Shown piece after piece: positions 1-8,360 of a DNA stretch of 64,000 bases. The position numbers and the translations under genes are program-made. Below the pieces are notes generated by a model. It saw nothing but the letters and a program-made list of their open reading frames with translations, had not been told where the DNA came from and made no database searches. Numbering within the stretch: position 1 is the stretch's first letter; every line of letters begins with the position of its first letter. Where the stretch lies: positions 434,001 to 498,000 of the forward strand of contig NZ_ANLA01000004.1 of the NCBI RefSeq assembly GCF_000348685.1. The letters run 5' to 3'. Source of the stretch: Xanthomarina gelatinilytica (GTDB lineage: Bacteria > Bacteroidota > Bacteroidia > Flavobacteriales > Flavobacteriaceae).

Positions 1-708
1 GGCTTCAAAACGGTTGGCATAATCCATTTGATAGGTTTTTTTGTCTTTAGGGATGTTCTTCAAATCCACAGGAGCTGAATCTAGTGCATCGCGAAATGGT
101 CCATAAAATGCCGAAGCATATTTAGCAGAGTAACTCATTATTCCTGTATTTAAAAACCCTTCGTCTTCCAAAGCTTCACGAATGGTTAAAATTCTGCCAT
201 CCATCATATCGCTTGGTGCAACAAAATCGGCTCCAGCCTTGGCGTGGGAGATGCTCATTTCGGCTAAAACATCTGCTGTTTCATCGTTTAATATCATGCC
301 GTTTTCTATAATGCCATCGTGTCCATAAATAGAATATGGATCCAAAGCCACATCTGTCATGACCAACATGTCTGGACAGGCATTTTTTACGGTTTTAATA
401 GCACGTTGCATAAGACCTTTTTTATTTAAGGCTTCTTTTCCTGTATTGTCCTTTAGGTTATCTGGCACTTTTACAAAAAGCAATACCGATTTTAATCCCA
501 AATCCCAAAGTAATTTTACTTCTTTTTCAAGTAGATCCAAACTATATCTATAGTAATTAGGCATGGAAGCAATTTCTTCTTTAACGCCTTTTCCTTCTAC
601 CACAAAAAGTGGCACTAAAAAATCGTTGGGAGAGATAATGGTTTCTCTCACTAGAGAACGTATGGCTTCGTTGGTTCTCAATCTTCTATTTCTTCTTATT
701 GGGTACAT
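1..708 (-). CDS. hemB: Delta-aminolevulinic acid dehydratase (porphobilinogen synthase), C-terminus cut by the window edge
   Basis: HemB joins two 5-aminolevulinate molecules into porphobilinogen in the cytosolic heme pathway. I translated this from the minus strand starting at the ATG at 706-708 (MYPIRRNRRLRTNEAIRSL...). The metal site reads DVALDPYSIYGHDG, without the cysteines of zinc enzymes, so it looks like the magnesium-type site. The segment APSDMMDGR and the first Schiff-base lysine region (SYSAKYASAFYGPFR) are present. The second catalytic lysine lies beyond base 1. It follows hemF on the same strand after a 72-base gap and probably belongs to the same transcript. Confidence 0.95.
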   Translation of the reverse strand, partial: MYPIRRNRRLRTNEAIRSLVRETIISPNDFLVPLFVVEGKGVKEEIASMPNYYRYSLDLLEKEVKLLWDLGLKSVLLFVKVPDNLKDNTGKEALNKKGLMQRAIKTVKNACPDMLVMTDVALDPYSIYGHDGIIENGMILNDETADVLAEMSISHAKAGADFVAPSDMMDGRILTIREALEDEGFLNTGIMSYSAKYASAFYGPFRDALDSAPVDLKNIPKDKKTYQMDYANRFEA

Positions 709-780
709 ATTTCTTTTTAGTTTAAATGCCTACAAGTCCCGACGTTTTTGTATTGATAACTTGCAGGTTATTAAGTTATA

Positions 781-1683
781 TTAAATCCACTCTATTGGTT
801 TTTTTAAAACCTCCATTAATTTATCTTCTTCACTTCCTTTCTCCGGTTGGTGATTATAAACCCATTGCACATGTGGAGGTAAACTCATTAAGATACTTTC
901 TATTCTTCCGTTGGTTTTTAATCCAAAAAGAGTTCCTTTATCATGAACCAAATTGAACTCCACATAGCGTCCACGACGTATTTCCTGCCAACTGCGTTGG
1001 GCTTTAGTGTATGGTAACTCTTTACGTTTTTCTACAATGGGAACATAAGCGTCCAAGAAACTGTTGCCTACTTCTGTTACAAAATCATACCAATTTTCCA
1101 TAGACATATCTTTTGAAGCTTTGCAATAATCGAAAAACAAACCACCTATCCCACGCGCTTCATGTCTGTGAGAATTAAAGAAATATTCGTCGCAGCGTTT
1201 TTTATAAGTAGGATAGAAATTAGGATTGTACTTGTCGCAAGCCGTTTTGCAGGTTCTATGAAAATGGACGGCATCTGCTTCAAACAAATAATAAGGTGTT
1301 AAATCTTGACCACCACCAAACCATTGGTCCACTATTTCTCCTTCTTGATTGTACATTTCAAAATAACGCCAATTGGCATGAACTGTAGGAACCATAGGGT
1401 TTTTAGGGTGTAGAACCAAACTCAAGCCACAAGCAAAAAAGTTGGCATCCTTAACGCCAAAATGATTGCGCATGGTTTCTGGAAGTTCCCCATGTACAGC
1501 AGAAATATTAACGCCACCTTTTTCAAATACTTGTCCGTTTTCAATAACCCTTGTTCGGCCTCCACCTCCTTCCGGACGTTCCCAAAGATCTTCTTGAAAT
1601 TTGGCTTTGCCATCAATTTCTTCCAATTTGTAAGTGATGGTGTTTTGTAAGGCTTGAATGTATTGATAGAATTTATCCTTCAT
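781..1683 (-). CDS. hemF: Oxygen-dependent coproporphyrinogen III oxidase
   Basis: HemF uses O2 to decarboxylate coproporphyrinogen III to protoporphyrinogen IX. About 300 residues, the usual length. Diagnostic stretches are the glycine run with EGGGGRTRVIENGQVFEKGG near residues 40-65, VHANWRYFE, and WFGGGQDLTPYYLFE. I prefer the ATG at 1683 (MKDKFYQYI), which matches the usual family N-terminus. An in-frame ATG at 1695 would add four residues. Either start lies inside the end of the upstream acetyltransferase gene, so translation is probably coupled. Use of the aerobic HemF fits an aerobic organism. Confidence 0.96.
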   Translation of the reverse strand: MKDKFYQYIQALQNTITYKLEEIDGKAKFQEDLWERPEGGGGRTRVIENGQVFEKGGVNISAVHGELPETMRNHFGVKDANFFACGLSLVLHPKNPMVPTVHANWRYFEMYNQEGEIVDQWFGGGQDLTPYYLFEADAVHFHRTCKTACDKYNPNFYPTYKKRCDEYFFNSHRHEARGIGGLFFDYCKASKDMSMENWYDFVTEVGNSFLDAYVPIVEKRKELPYTKAQRSWQEIRRGRYVEFNLVHDKGTLFGLKTNGRIESILMSLPPHVQWVYNHQPEKGSEEDKLMEVLKKPIEWI

Positions 1684-2212
1684 AATGCAATTCATAAAGT
1701 TCCATGTCTAAAGGGGTTTTTCCAGATGTGGAAAATTCATTTTTTAATGTTTTTTGCCACTTAAAACCACAACGCTCTGCAACATTGATACTGTTTGTAT
1801 TTGTTTTATGTATGATTATTTGTAATCTTTTTAAACCCAAGTTATTAATAGCAAATTCTGAAAATGCTTTTAAACTTTGTGAAATCCAGCCTTTTCCAGA
1901 AAACTTTTTACCAATGCAATAGGCAAATTCACCTTGTTTTAACGTATAATCCAAATTTTTTAAAACCAGTATTCCAGCCACTTCGTGAGTTTCAATATCT
2001 TTAATGGCAAAGGTGAATTCTGTTTGCTTTTTTAAAGCTTTGTTTTGATTTAGGATATAAATCTTGGAATCTGCTTCCGACAGATTTTGCGCTAAAATTT
2101 TAGGTAAATATTGTTGGAAACTCTTGCCATTGGTAATCATTAAAGCACTTAAACTTGAAGCATCTTCAGGTTTCAGGGCTTCAAGTTTAAATGTTTCTGT
2201 TGAAAAAGTCAT
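1673..2212 (-). CDS. GNAT family N-acetyltransferase (RimJ/RimL-like)
   Basis: A 179-residue acetyl-CoA-dependent acetyltransferase. Seen are the GNAT beta-strand pattern with FAIKDIETHEVAGILVL, the acyl-CoA-binding loop region IGKKFSGKGWISQSLKAF, and the C-terminal HKTNTNSINVAERCGFK motif typical of the RimJ/RimL group that acetylates protein N-termini or small amines. The substrate cannot be read from the sequence. It is sandwiched between hemE (5-base gap) and hemF (overlap), so it is transcribed with the heme genes, but nothing in the family links it to heme. Confidence 0.88.
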   Translation of the reverse strand: MTFSTETFKLEALKPEDASSLSALMITNGKSFQQYLPKILAQNLSEADSKIYILNQNKALKKQTEFTFAIKDIETHEVAGILVLKNLDYTLKQGEFAYCIGKKFSGKGWISQSLKAFSEFAINNLGLKRLQIIIHKTNTNSINVAERCGFKWQKTLKNEFSTSGKTPLDMELYELHYEG

Positions 2213-2217
2213 TGTTT

Positions 2218-3243
2218 TTAAGGGTTGTATTCTTTTACAGCATCTATAAACGCTTTGGCATGATCTAAAGGAATGTTAGGTAAAATGCCATGACCTAAAT
2301 TTACGATATATTTATCTTTTCCGAAATCTGTAATCATTTGATGCACCATTTTTTTAATCTCAGCAGGTGGTGAAAACAATCTGGTAGGATCAAAATTTCC
2401 TTGTAATGTGATGTTGCCACCAGTTAAATAACGTGCATTTTGTGCAGAGCAGGTCCAATCAACCCCTAAGGCAGACGCTCCGGATTTTGCCATGTCTCCA
2501 AGCGCAAACCAGCAGCCTTTTCCAAAAGCAATTACAGGCGCATCGCCTTTTAAGGCATCGATAATTTGTTGGATATATTGCCAAGAAAACTCTTGGTAAT
2601 CCACTGGAGACAGCATGCCTCCCCAAGAATCGAATACTTGAACTGCATTACAACCAGCTTTTACTTTTTCTTTTAAATAAGCAATGGTAGTATCTGTGAT
2701 TTTTTGAAGCAAGTTATGTGCAGCAACTGGGTTTGTAAAACAAAATTCCTTGGCTTTATCAAAATTTTTGGAGCCTTGACCTTGAACACAATAACAGAGA
2801 ATGGTCCATGGTGATCCAGCAAAACCTATTAACGGGATTTCGTTATTAAGTTTTTCTTTTGTGGCTTTAATGGCTTGGTAAACATAATCCAATTCTACTG
2901 TTACATCAGGAACAACCACATTGTCCACGTCTTTTTGAGAACGGATTGGATTTGGTAAATATGGTCCAAAATTGGGTTTCATTTGCACCTCAATATTCAT
3001 GGCCTGAGGGATTACCAAAATATCACTAAACAAAATAGCGGCATCCATGCCGTATCGTCTTATGGGCTGAACTGTAATTTCGCTTGCCAATTCTGGTGTC
3101 TGGCAACGCGTAAAGAAATCGTATTTTTCCTTTATGGCCATAAATTCCGGTAAATAGCGTCCTGCTTGGCGCATCATCCAAACAGGTGGCCTGTTTACAG
3201 TTTCACCTTTTAATGCTCTTAAAAATAAATCGTTTTTAATCAT
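2218..3243 (-). CDS. hemE: Uroporphyrinogen decarboxylase
   Basis: HemE removes four carboxyl groups from uroporphyrinogen III to give coproporphyrinogen III. Length 341 residues, normal for the family. Both signature regions are seen: [17 protein letters not shown] near residue 20 and [19 protein letters not shown] near residue 145. Also present are [18 protein letters not shown] and the C-terminal [15 protein letters not shown]. It sits between hemC-hemD (104-base gap) and the acetyltransferase gene on the minus strand. Confidence 0.97.
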   Translation of the reverse strand: MIKNDLFLRALKGETVNRPPVWMMRQAGRYLPEFMAIKEKYDFFTRCQTPELASEITVQPIRRYGMDAAILFSDILVIPQAMNIEVQMKPNFGPYLPNPIRSQKDVDNVVVPDVTVELDYVYQAIKATKEKLNNEIPLIGFAGSPWTILCYCVQGQGSKNFDKAKEFCFTNPVAAHNLLQKITDTTIAYLKEKVKAGCNAVQVFDSWGGMLSPVDYQEFSWQYIQQIIDALKGDAPVIAFGKGCWFALGDMAKSGASALGVDWTCSAQNARYLTGGNITLQGNFDPTRLFSPPAEIKKMVHQMITDFGKDKYIVNLGHGILPNIPLDHAKAFIDAVKEYNP

Positions 3244-3347
3244 CTTTTCTGATATACTTCAATTCTCTATGTTACAGAGATGGGATATTATTAATCTAAC
3301 TTTTTTTAAAAATTGACATGCTTAAAAAAATTCAGCACGACAAGGGT

Positions 3348-4925
3348 TTATATATAATGTTCGTTTACCAATTCAATAACGCTTTCCACTGTTGGCACTT
3401 TTGCAACCCTAACATCCTTAAAGTGTTTTTTTGCTTCTAAGGCCGTAGATTCACCAATACAAAAAGCAATACCATTTGCGTGGTTTTTCTTTATGTAGCT
3501 CTGTACTGTGGAAGGGCTATAAAACATAACACCTTCAATGTTTTTGTCTACTTCAATAGCATCGTATTTGGTTTGATAAGCTTCAATTTCGTTGACTTTT
3601 ATTTTGTTTTCACTTAGGATCATTGGTAAATAATCCAATCTTAAATCGCTACAAAAGTAAGTGACTTCTGTACCTTCAAGAAATTCCACCAGATGGTTTG
3701 CCAGGTCTTTAGCGTTGTTTTCGGAATGGGTTACTTTCCCAATTCGTTTTTCAACCATGCGCTTGGTTCTTCGGCCAACACAATAAATGTTTTCAAACTG
3801 CAAGTCTTCTGCCGGACAATTGGTTAAAATAGCTTCTACGGCATTTTTGCTGGTTATCACAACGTTTTTTATAGGAGCTTTTAAAACAGCAAGTGGAATT
3901 CTGTTCAAGCTAATTTTAATGGCATCGTTACTTTTAACAAAAATATCGTTGCTAAGCAATTGTACTTGTCCTTCGGTTAATGTTTTTGTGGAGTAAACAT
4001 TGGTTTTCTTGTTTTGGTTTTTTATGCCATCCATCAAGATTTTACCACCACGTTCAATAATGTAGTTGGAGCAGTAAGCAGCTATGTTGTGATGTTCCCC
4101 TAATTTTTCGATTCTGGAAACCTCAATTTTTTTAGAGCCATCTGGACTTAGTAAAACCCCTTTAAAAATCACTTCTTCGTTTTTAATGTAGGCCAAAGCA
4201 CCTATTGGGGCAGTACAGCCACCTTCCAAAAGGTTTAAAAACTTACGTTCTATGGTTGTGCAAATTTCGGTTTCTTCATGGTTGATTTGGGCACAAATGG
4301 CTTTAATGTCTTCATCTTCGTCTAAAGCTGTAATCATGATGGCACCTTGTGCAGGCGCAGGAACCATCCAATCCAGATTGATAATGTTTTCTGGTTTTAT
4401 GTTCAATCTTCCCAAACCAGCTGCTGCAAAAATAGCTCCATTCCAATCGCTATTTTCCTGAAGTTTTTGCAACCTTAAATTAACGTTCCCTCGTAATCCT
4501 ACTACGGTATGGGTTGGATATCTGTTTAGCCATTGTGCTTTTCTGCGCAGACTTCCAGTAGCAATAATGGCATCTTTGTGCGATAAAAACTCTTCGTTGT
4601 TTTTAAATACCAAGCTGTCTTTAATATTGCCTCGTTTTATTACTGCAGCTTGCACAATGCCAGTAGGTAGAACTGTTGGTACATCTTTTGAGGAATGTAC
4701 AGCAATGTCTATGTCGTTATTTAACATGGCAATATCCAATGTTTTGGTAAAAACACCTGTTATCCCAAGTTCGTATAAGGGCTTGTCCAGAACCAAATCG
4801 CCAGTGGATTTAACTGGAACAAGTTCTGTTTTATGCCCTAAGTTTTCTAATAGTTTTTGTACTGTTCTGGCTTGCCATAGTGCTAAATCACTATCGCGAG
4901 TACCAATTCTAATTGTTTTAGACAT
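3348..4925 (-). CDS. hemC: Hydroxymethylbilane synthase fused to uroporphyrinogen-III synthase
   Basis: A 525-residue two-domain enzyme. Residues 1 to about 300 are porphobilinogen deaminase: AVHSSKDVPT holds the catalytic Asp, TGSLRRKAQW the substrate-binding arginines, and EGGCTAPIGA the Cys that carries the dipyrromethane cofactor. Residues of about 305-525 have the HemD fold pattern (VVITSKNAVEAI, CVGRRTKRM, FYSPSTVQSYI, FCIGESTALEA). HemC releases hydroxymethylbilane, which cyclises wrongly unless HemD acts at once, so a fusion makes chemical sense. Its ATG overlaps the last codons of hemA by 8 bases. No separate hemD is present in the window. Confidence 0.95.
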   Translation of the reverse strand: MSKTIRIGTRDSDLALWQARTVQKLLENLGHKTELVPVKSTGDLVLDKPLYELGITGVFTKTLDIAMLNNDIDIAVHSSKDVPTVLPTGIVQAAVIKRGNIKDSLVFKNNEEFLSHKDAIIATGSLRRKAQWLNRYPTHTVVGLRGNVNLRLQKLQENSDWNGAIFAAAGLGRLNIKPENIINLDWMVPAPAQGAIMITALDEDEDIKAICAQINHEETEICTTIERKFLNLLEGGCTAPIGALAYIKNEEVIFKGVLLSPDGSKKIEVSRIEKLGEHHNIAAYCSNYIIERGGKILMDGIKNQNKKTNVYSTKTLTEGQVQLLSNDIFVKSNDAIKISLNRIPLAVLKAPIKNVVITSKNAVEAILTNCPAEDLQFENIYCVGRRTKRMVEKRIGKVTHSENNAKDLANHLVEFLEGTEVTYFCSDLRLDYLPMILSENKIKVNEIEAYQTKYDAIEVDKNIEGVMFYSPSTVQSYIKKNHANGIAFCIGESTALEAKKHFKDVRVAKVPTVESVIELVNEHYI

Positions 4926-6180
4926 GGTTTGTAGTGGCTTCTAATTGAAATACCTTTTTTATAAGTTCCAGGCTTTCATCTGTAGGAATGGTATCATCTT
5001 TTAAATGATGGGCAAAATGATTGGTTATTTTTTGAATGATGTTATTGCTGATAATTTCGGCTTGTTCTTCATTAAAACCAACCAATTTTTTGCGTTGAGT
5101 ATCTAATTCAGCAATTTTAAAATCGTTTAACTTTAATTTTAAGGCTTTAATGGTTGGGGCAAACTTTCTGGTTTCCAGCCATGAATTGAACTCGGCTTCA
5201 ACTTCATTGAGGATTTGTTTGGCAATTGGGATTTGAGCCTTGCGTTTCTCTAACGTTTCGTCTGTGATTTGAGATAAATCGTCCAGATGAATTAAACTTA
5301 CATGCTCTAGTTCTAAAACATTTAAATGTACGTTTCTAGGAATGGATAGATCTAAAATCAATAATGGTTTTTTAGATTGAATCAAGTGCTTGTCAACTGT
5401 TGGATTTTGAGCTCCTGTTGCAACTATCAATACATCTGTTTGATTGATTTCTTCTTGCAAATTGGCGTAATCCTTAACCAATAAATTGAATTTTCCAGCG
5501 ACTTCTTCGGCTTTATTCTTAGTTCTGTTAATTAAGGTAATATGTTTGTTTTTGGTATGTTTTACCAGGTTTTCGCACGTGTTTCTACCAATTTTTCCGG
5601 TACCAAAAAGCAAAATGTTTTTATTGGTTACATCGGGAACGTTGCTCATGATGTATTGAACCGAAGCAAAAGAAACAGAGGTAGCCCCAGAAGAAATGTT
5701 GGTTTCTGTCTTAATGCGTTTACTGGCTTGGATTACGGCATTGATCAAGCGTTCCACAAAGGCATTCAATAAGCCTTCTTTTTTGGAGTTTCTCGCACTG
5801 TTTTTTAGCTGGCTTATAATCTCAAAATCGCCAAGAATTTGACTGTCCAATCCTGAGCCCACTTTAAACATGTGCGACACAGCCTCTTTACCTTTGTAAA
5901 TGTATGCTACGTTTTGAAACTCTTCAACAGTTCCTTTGGTGTTTTCACACAGGAGTTTTATTAACTGATAAGGATGCTCTGCAAAACCATAAATCTCGGT
6001 TCTGTTGCAAGTAGATGTTACAATCAAACTTTCTATGCCAACTTCTTTTGCCTGTTGTAGCAAGTTGGATTTGGCTTGATCGTCCAAACTAAAATGTCCT
6101 CTAATTTCAGCATCGGCTTTTTTATAACTTAAACCAATGGCGTAGAAGTATGTTGTTTTTGATGTATTCATATATTCCAT
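4918..6180 (-). CDS. hemA: Glutamyl-tRNA reductase
   Basis: First committed step of C5-pathway heme synthesis: reduces glutamyl-tRNA to glutamate-1-semialdehyde with NADPH. 420 residues. The catalytic-cysteine motif TSTCNRTEIYG lies near residues 55-65, the GxGxxG-type NADPH loop FGTGKIGRNT near residue 195, and a C-terminal dimerisation helix follows. ATGs at 6180 and 6171 are both possible starts. A TAnnTTTG box at 6203-6210 would place transcription start about 17-25 bases upstream of either. It heads the minus-strand hem operon and is divergent from the AraC gene. Confidence 0.96.
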   Translation of the reverse strand: MEYMNTSKTTYFYAIGLSYKKADAEIRGHFSLDDQAKSNLLQQAKEVGIESLIVTSTCNRTEIYGFAEHPYQLIKLLCENTKGTVEEFQNVAYIYKGKEAVSHMFKVGSGLDSQILGDFEIISQLKNSARNSKKEGLLNAFVERLINAVIQASKRIKTETNISSGATSVSFASVQYIMSNVPDVTNKNILLFGTGKIGRNTCENLVKHTKNKHITLINRTKNKAEEVAGKFNLLVKDYANLQEEINQTDVLIVATGAQNPTVDKHLIQSKKPLLILDLSIPRNVHLNVLELEHVSLIHLDDLSQITDETLEKRKAQIPIAKQILNEVEAEFNSWLETRKFAPTIKALKLKLNDFKIAELDTQRKKLVGFNEEQAEIISNNIIQKITNHFAHHLKDDTIPTDESLELIKKVFQLEATTNHV

Positions 6181-6202
6181 ACCTGACTTGGGAATTCTTG
6201 AA

Positions 6203-6210
6203 CAAATGTA
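6203..6210 (-). promoter_or_regulatory. Candidate -7 box for the hemA operon
   Basis: On the minus strand the bases read TACATTTG, matching the Bacteroidota -7 consensus TAnnTTTG, 22 bases before the first hemA ATG. No convincing TTTG -33 box was found at the right spacing, so this rests on one element. Confidence 0.45.
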
Positions 6211-6304
6211 TATTTATGTTTAGATAAAAAGTAACGCTCAAAGAACTTTAAATGTCGCTAGTCGTTTTTTAACTTTATTTTTTAATATAATATGATAAAT
6301 GTCA

Positions 6305-6312
6305 TATTTTTG
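6305..6312 (+). promoter_or_regulatory. Candidate -7 box for the AraC-family gene
   Basis: TATTTTTG fits TAnnTTTG, 56 bases before the ATG of the AraC gene. No clear -33 TTTG stands 19 bases upstream, which may mean the promoter needs an activator. Confidence 0.45.
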
Positions 6313-6342
6313 CACTCATATCAATGCTTTTAAACGATTTAG

Positions 6343-6359
6343 TTTAGAATCAATCTAAA
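6343..6359. promoter_or_regulatory. 17-bp palindromic operator candidate upstream of the AraC/heme regulator
   Basis: TTTAGAATCAATCTAAA is an inverted repeat with TTTAGA/TCTAAA arms and a 5-base centre. Its reverse complement differs by one base from a site in front of feoA (25038-25054) and resembles two sites in front of the TonB receptor gene. It lies downstream of the -7 box and ends 10 bases before the ATG. I infer an iron-responsive repressor site, possibly for a DtxR-family protein. It could instead be the AraC protein's own operator. Confidence 0.6.
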
Positions 6360-6368
6360 TAAATAATC

Positions 6369-7277
6369 ATGAATTCGAGTTTTATTGTAGAAAAAAATAT
6401 CGCTAAAGGTGCTTTTGAAGAAGTTGAAATTGATAAAGATTTTTTTGTTTTAACCTATCAAAATGAAAGTGGTGTTTTTGAAACACTTGAACGTGAGATA
6501 GATAGTAGTTTTATTCAGTTTCACTATTGTGTAAAGGGTTCCAGTAAATTTATTTTTAACGAAGGACGTTATGCTTTGGATATACAAGACGAAAACTCAC
6601 TTTTACTATACAATCCACAACGTGATTTACCCATACATTTAATTGTAAACCCACATTCCTGGTTGGTTTCGGTATTAATTTCTATTAAAAAATTTCACGG
6701 TTTGTTTTCACAGGAAGCCGATTACATAACCTTTTTAAGCGACGACAATAAGGATAAGAAGTATTATAAGGACGGAAACATCTCGCCATCCATGGCCATA
6801 GTTTTAAATCAGTTGATAAATTATAATTTAAATTCATCTATAAAAAACCTATACTTTAAAGGCAAAGCATACGAATTGTTGAGCCTGTATTTTAACAGAA
6901 GTGAAGATGCCAATATAGAACAATGCCCTTTTTTGGTGGATGAAACCAATGTGATTAAAATTAGAAAAGCCAAAGACATCATTATTTCCAGAATGGCTGA
7001 ACCTCCAACATTACAGGAATTAGCTGATGAAATACAGCTGAGCTTAAAAAAACTAAAAGAAGGTTTTAAAGAGATTTATGGGGATTCGGTTTTTAGTTTT
7101 TTATTCGATTATAAAATGGAATTTGCCAGAAAATTACTGGAAACTGGTAGTCACAACGTAAACGAGGTAGGGCTGAAAGTTGGCTATAGCACATCCAGTC
7201 ATTTTATTTCTGCTTTTAAAAAGAAATACGGAACAACTCCAAAAAAATATTTAATGTCGGTATCTTCGCAGTCTTAA
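6369..7277 (+). CDS. AraC-family transcriptional regulator, PchR-like
   Basis: 302 residues with an N-terminal effector-type domain and a C-terminal AraC DNA-binding domain of two helix-turn-helix units (TLQELADEIQLSLKKLKEGF and VGLKVGYSTSSHFISAFKKK near residues 215-290). The N-terminal half (FIQFHYCVKGSSKFIF...) resembles regulators of siderophore genes such as PchR. It lies between the divergent hemA operon and hemH, and a palindrome shared with iron-uptake genes sits just before its ATG. The likely role is control of heme or iron genes in response to iron or a siderophore; the effector itself is inferred. Confidence 0.85.
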   Translation: MNSSFIVEKNIAKGAFEEVEIDKDFFVLTYQNESGVFETLEREIDSSFIQFHYCVKGSSKFIFNEGRYALDIQDENSLLLYNPQRDLPIHLIVNPHSWLVSVLISIKKFHGLFSQEADYITFLSDDNKDKKYYKDGNISPSMAIVLNQLINYNLNSSIKNLYFKGKAYELLSLYFNRSEDANIEQCPFLVDETNVIKIRKAKDIIISRMAEPPTLQELADEIQLSLKKLKEGFKEIYGDSVFSFLFDYKMEFARKLLETGSHNVNEVGLKVGYSTSSHFISAFKKKYGTTPKKYLMSVSSQS

Positions 7278-7322
7278 ATATGTAAAATTTTTAGATAACA
7301 ATTTTTACTTTTTCAAAAATAT

Positions 7323-8360
7323 ATGAAAGGCATATTATTAGTCAATCTTGGCTCGCCAGATAGCCCAAACCCTAAAGATGTAAAAGAATATTTAGGTGAA
7401 TTTTTAATGGACGAACGTGTTATAGATGTACCACTTTGGGCAAGGACCTTATTGGTAAAAGGCATTATTTTAAACACCAGGCCCAAAGCATCTGCAGCTG
7501 CCTATCAAAAAATTTGGTGGGAAGAAGGGTCTCCACTGATAGTTATTTCAAAAAGATTGCAAAAAAAAATACAGCATAAGGTAGAAAACTATCCTGTAGC
7601 TTTGGCTATGCGCTATGGAAGCATGACCATAAAAAAAGGGCTTCAGGAATTGGTGGATAAAGGTGTGGATGAGGTATTGCTAATTCCGTTATATCCACAA
7701 TTTGCCATGGCAACTACCGAAACCATTTTGGTGTTGGCCGAGCAAATTAGAAAGACACATTTTCCAAACATTAAAATTACAGATTTCCCAGCCTTTTATA
7801 ATAACCCAGATTATATAGAAGTGTTGTCAAACAGTATCTCAAAACATTTGGAAGGTAAAACTTACGAACATTTGTTATTCTCTTATCATGGCGTTCCGGA
7901 GAGACATATTTTTAAAAGCGATGTTACAAAATCCCACTGTAAAATAGATGGCAGTTGCTGTGCCACTCCTTCCAGTGCGCATGAATTTTGTTACAGGCAT
8001 CAATGCTTGGAGGTTACCAGATTGGTTGCAAAAAAATTGCAATTAAAAACAGGAACCTACTCCACCAGTTTTCAGTCCAGATTAGGATTTGACCCCTGGT
8101 TACAACCTTATACAGATAGAACCATAGAGCGTTTGGGGAAACAAGGCATTAAAAACATGGCTATTGTTACTCCTGCTTTTGTAAGCGATTGTCTGGAAAC
8201 TTTAGAGGAAATAGCTATGGAAGGACAAGAAATTTTCCATGAAATTGGTGGGAAGGAATTTACTACCATTCCTTGCTTGAATGATGACGACCCTTGGGTA
8301 GAATTGCTTTCAAAATGGATCATGAATTGGGCAGAACCTAGTATAGCAGAACGCGTTTAA
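7323..8360 (+). CDS. hemH: Ferrochelatase
   Basis: Inserts iron into the porphyrin as the last step of heme synthesis. 345 residues, family length. Motifs: LLVNLGSPDSPNPKDVKEYL at the N-terminus, SYHGVPERHI with the catalytic His near residue 188, and FQSRLGFDPWLQPYT. A Cys-rich stretch follows the active-site His (five Cys within 24 residues, from HCKIDGSCC to CYRHQC), which might hold a metal or cluster. Its TAA stop overlaps the ATG of the MATE gene by one base, so the two are translationally coupled. Confidence 0.95.
   Translation: MKGILLVNLGSPDSPNPKDVKEYLGEFLMDERVIDVPLWARTLLVKGIILNTRPKASAAAYQKIWWEEGSPLIVISKRLQKKIQHKVENYPVALAMRYGSMTIKKGLQELVDKGVDEVLLIPLYPQFAMATTETILVLAEQIRKTHFPNIKITDFPAFYNNPDYIEVLSNSISKHLEGKTYEHLLFSYHGVPERHIFKSDVTKSHCKIDGSCCATPSSAHEFCYRHQCLEVTRLVAKKLQLKTGTYSTSFQSRLGFDPWLQPYTDRTIERLGKQGIKNMAIVTPAFVSDCLETLEEIAMEGQEIFHEIGGKEFTTIPCLNDDDPWVELLSKWIMNWAEPSIAERV

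Noticed and set aside
1-780. Plus-strand reading frames at 359-553, 563-784 and 726-956
   Set aside because: They lie opposite hemB and hemF, have no recognisable motifs, and are shadows of those genes.
4567-4944. Plus-strand frame of 125 codons opposite hemC
   Set aside because: Shadow of the hydroxymethylbilane synthase coding region.
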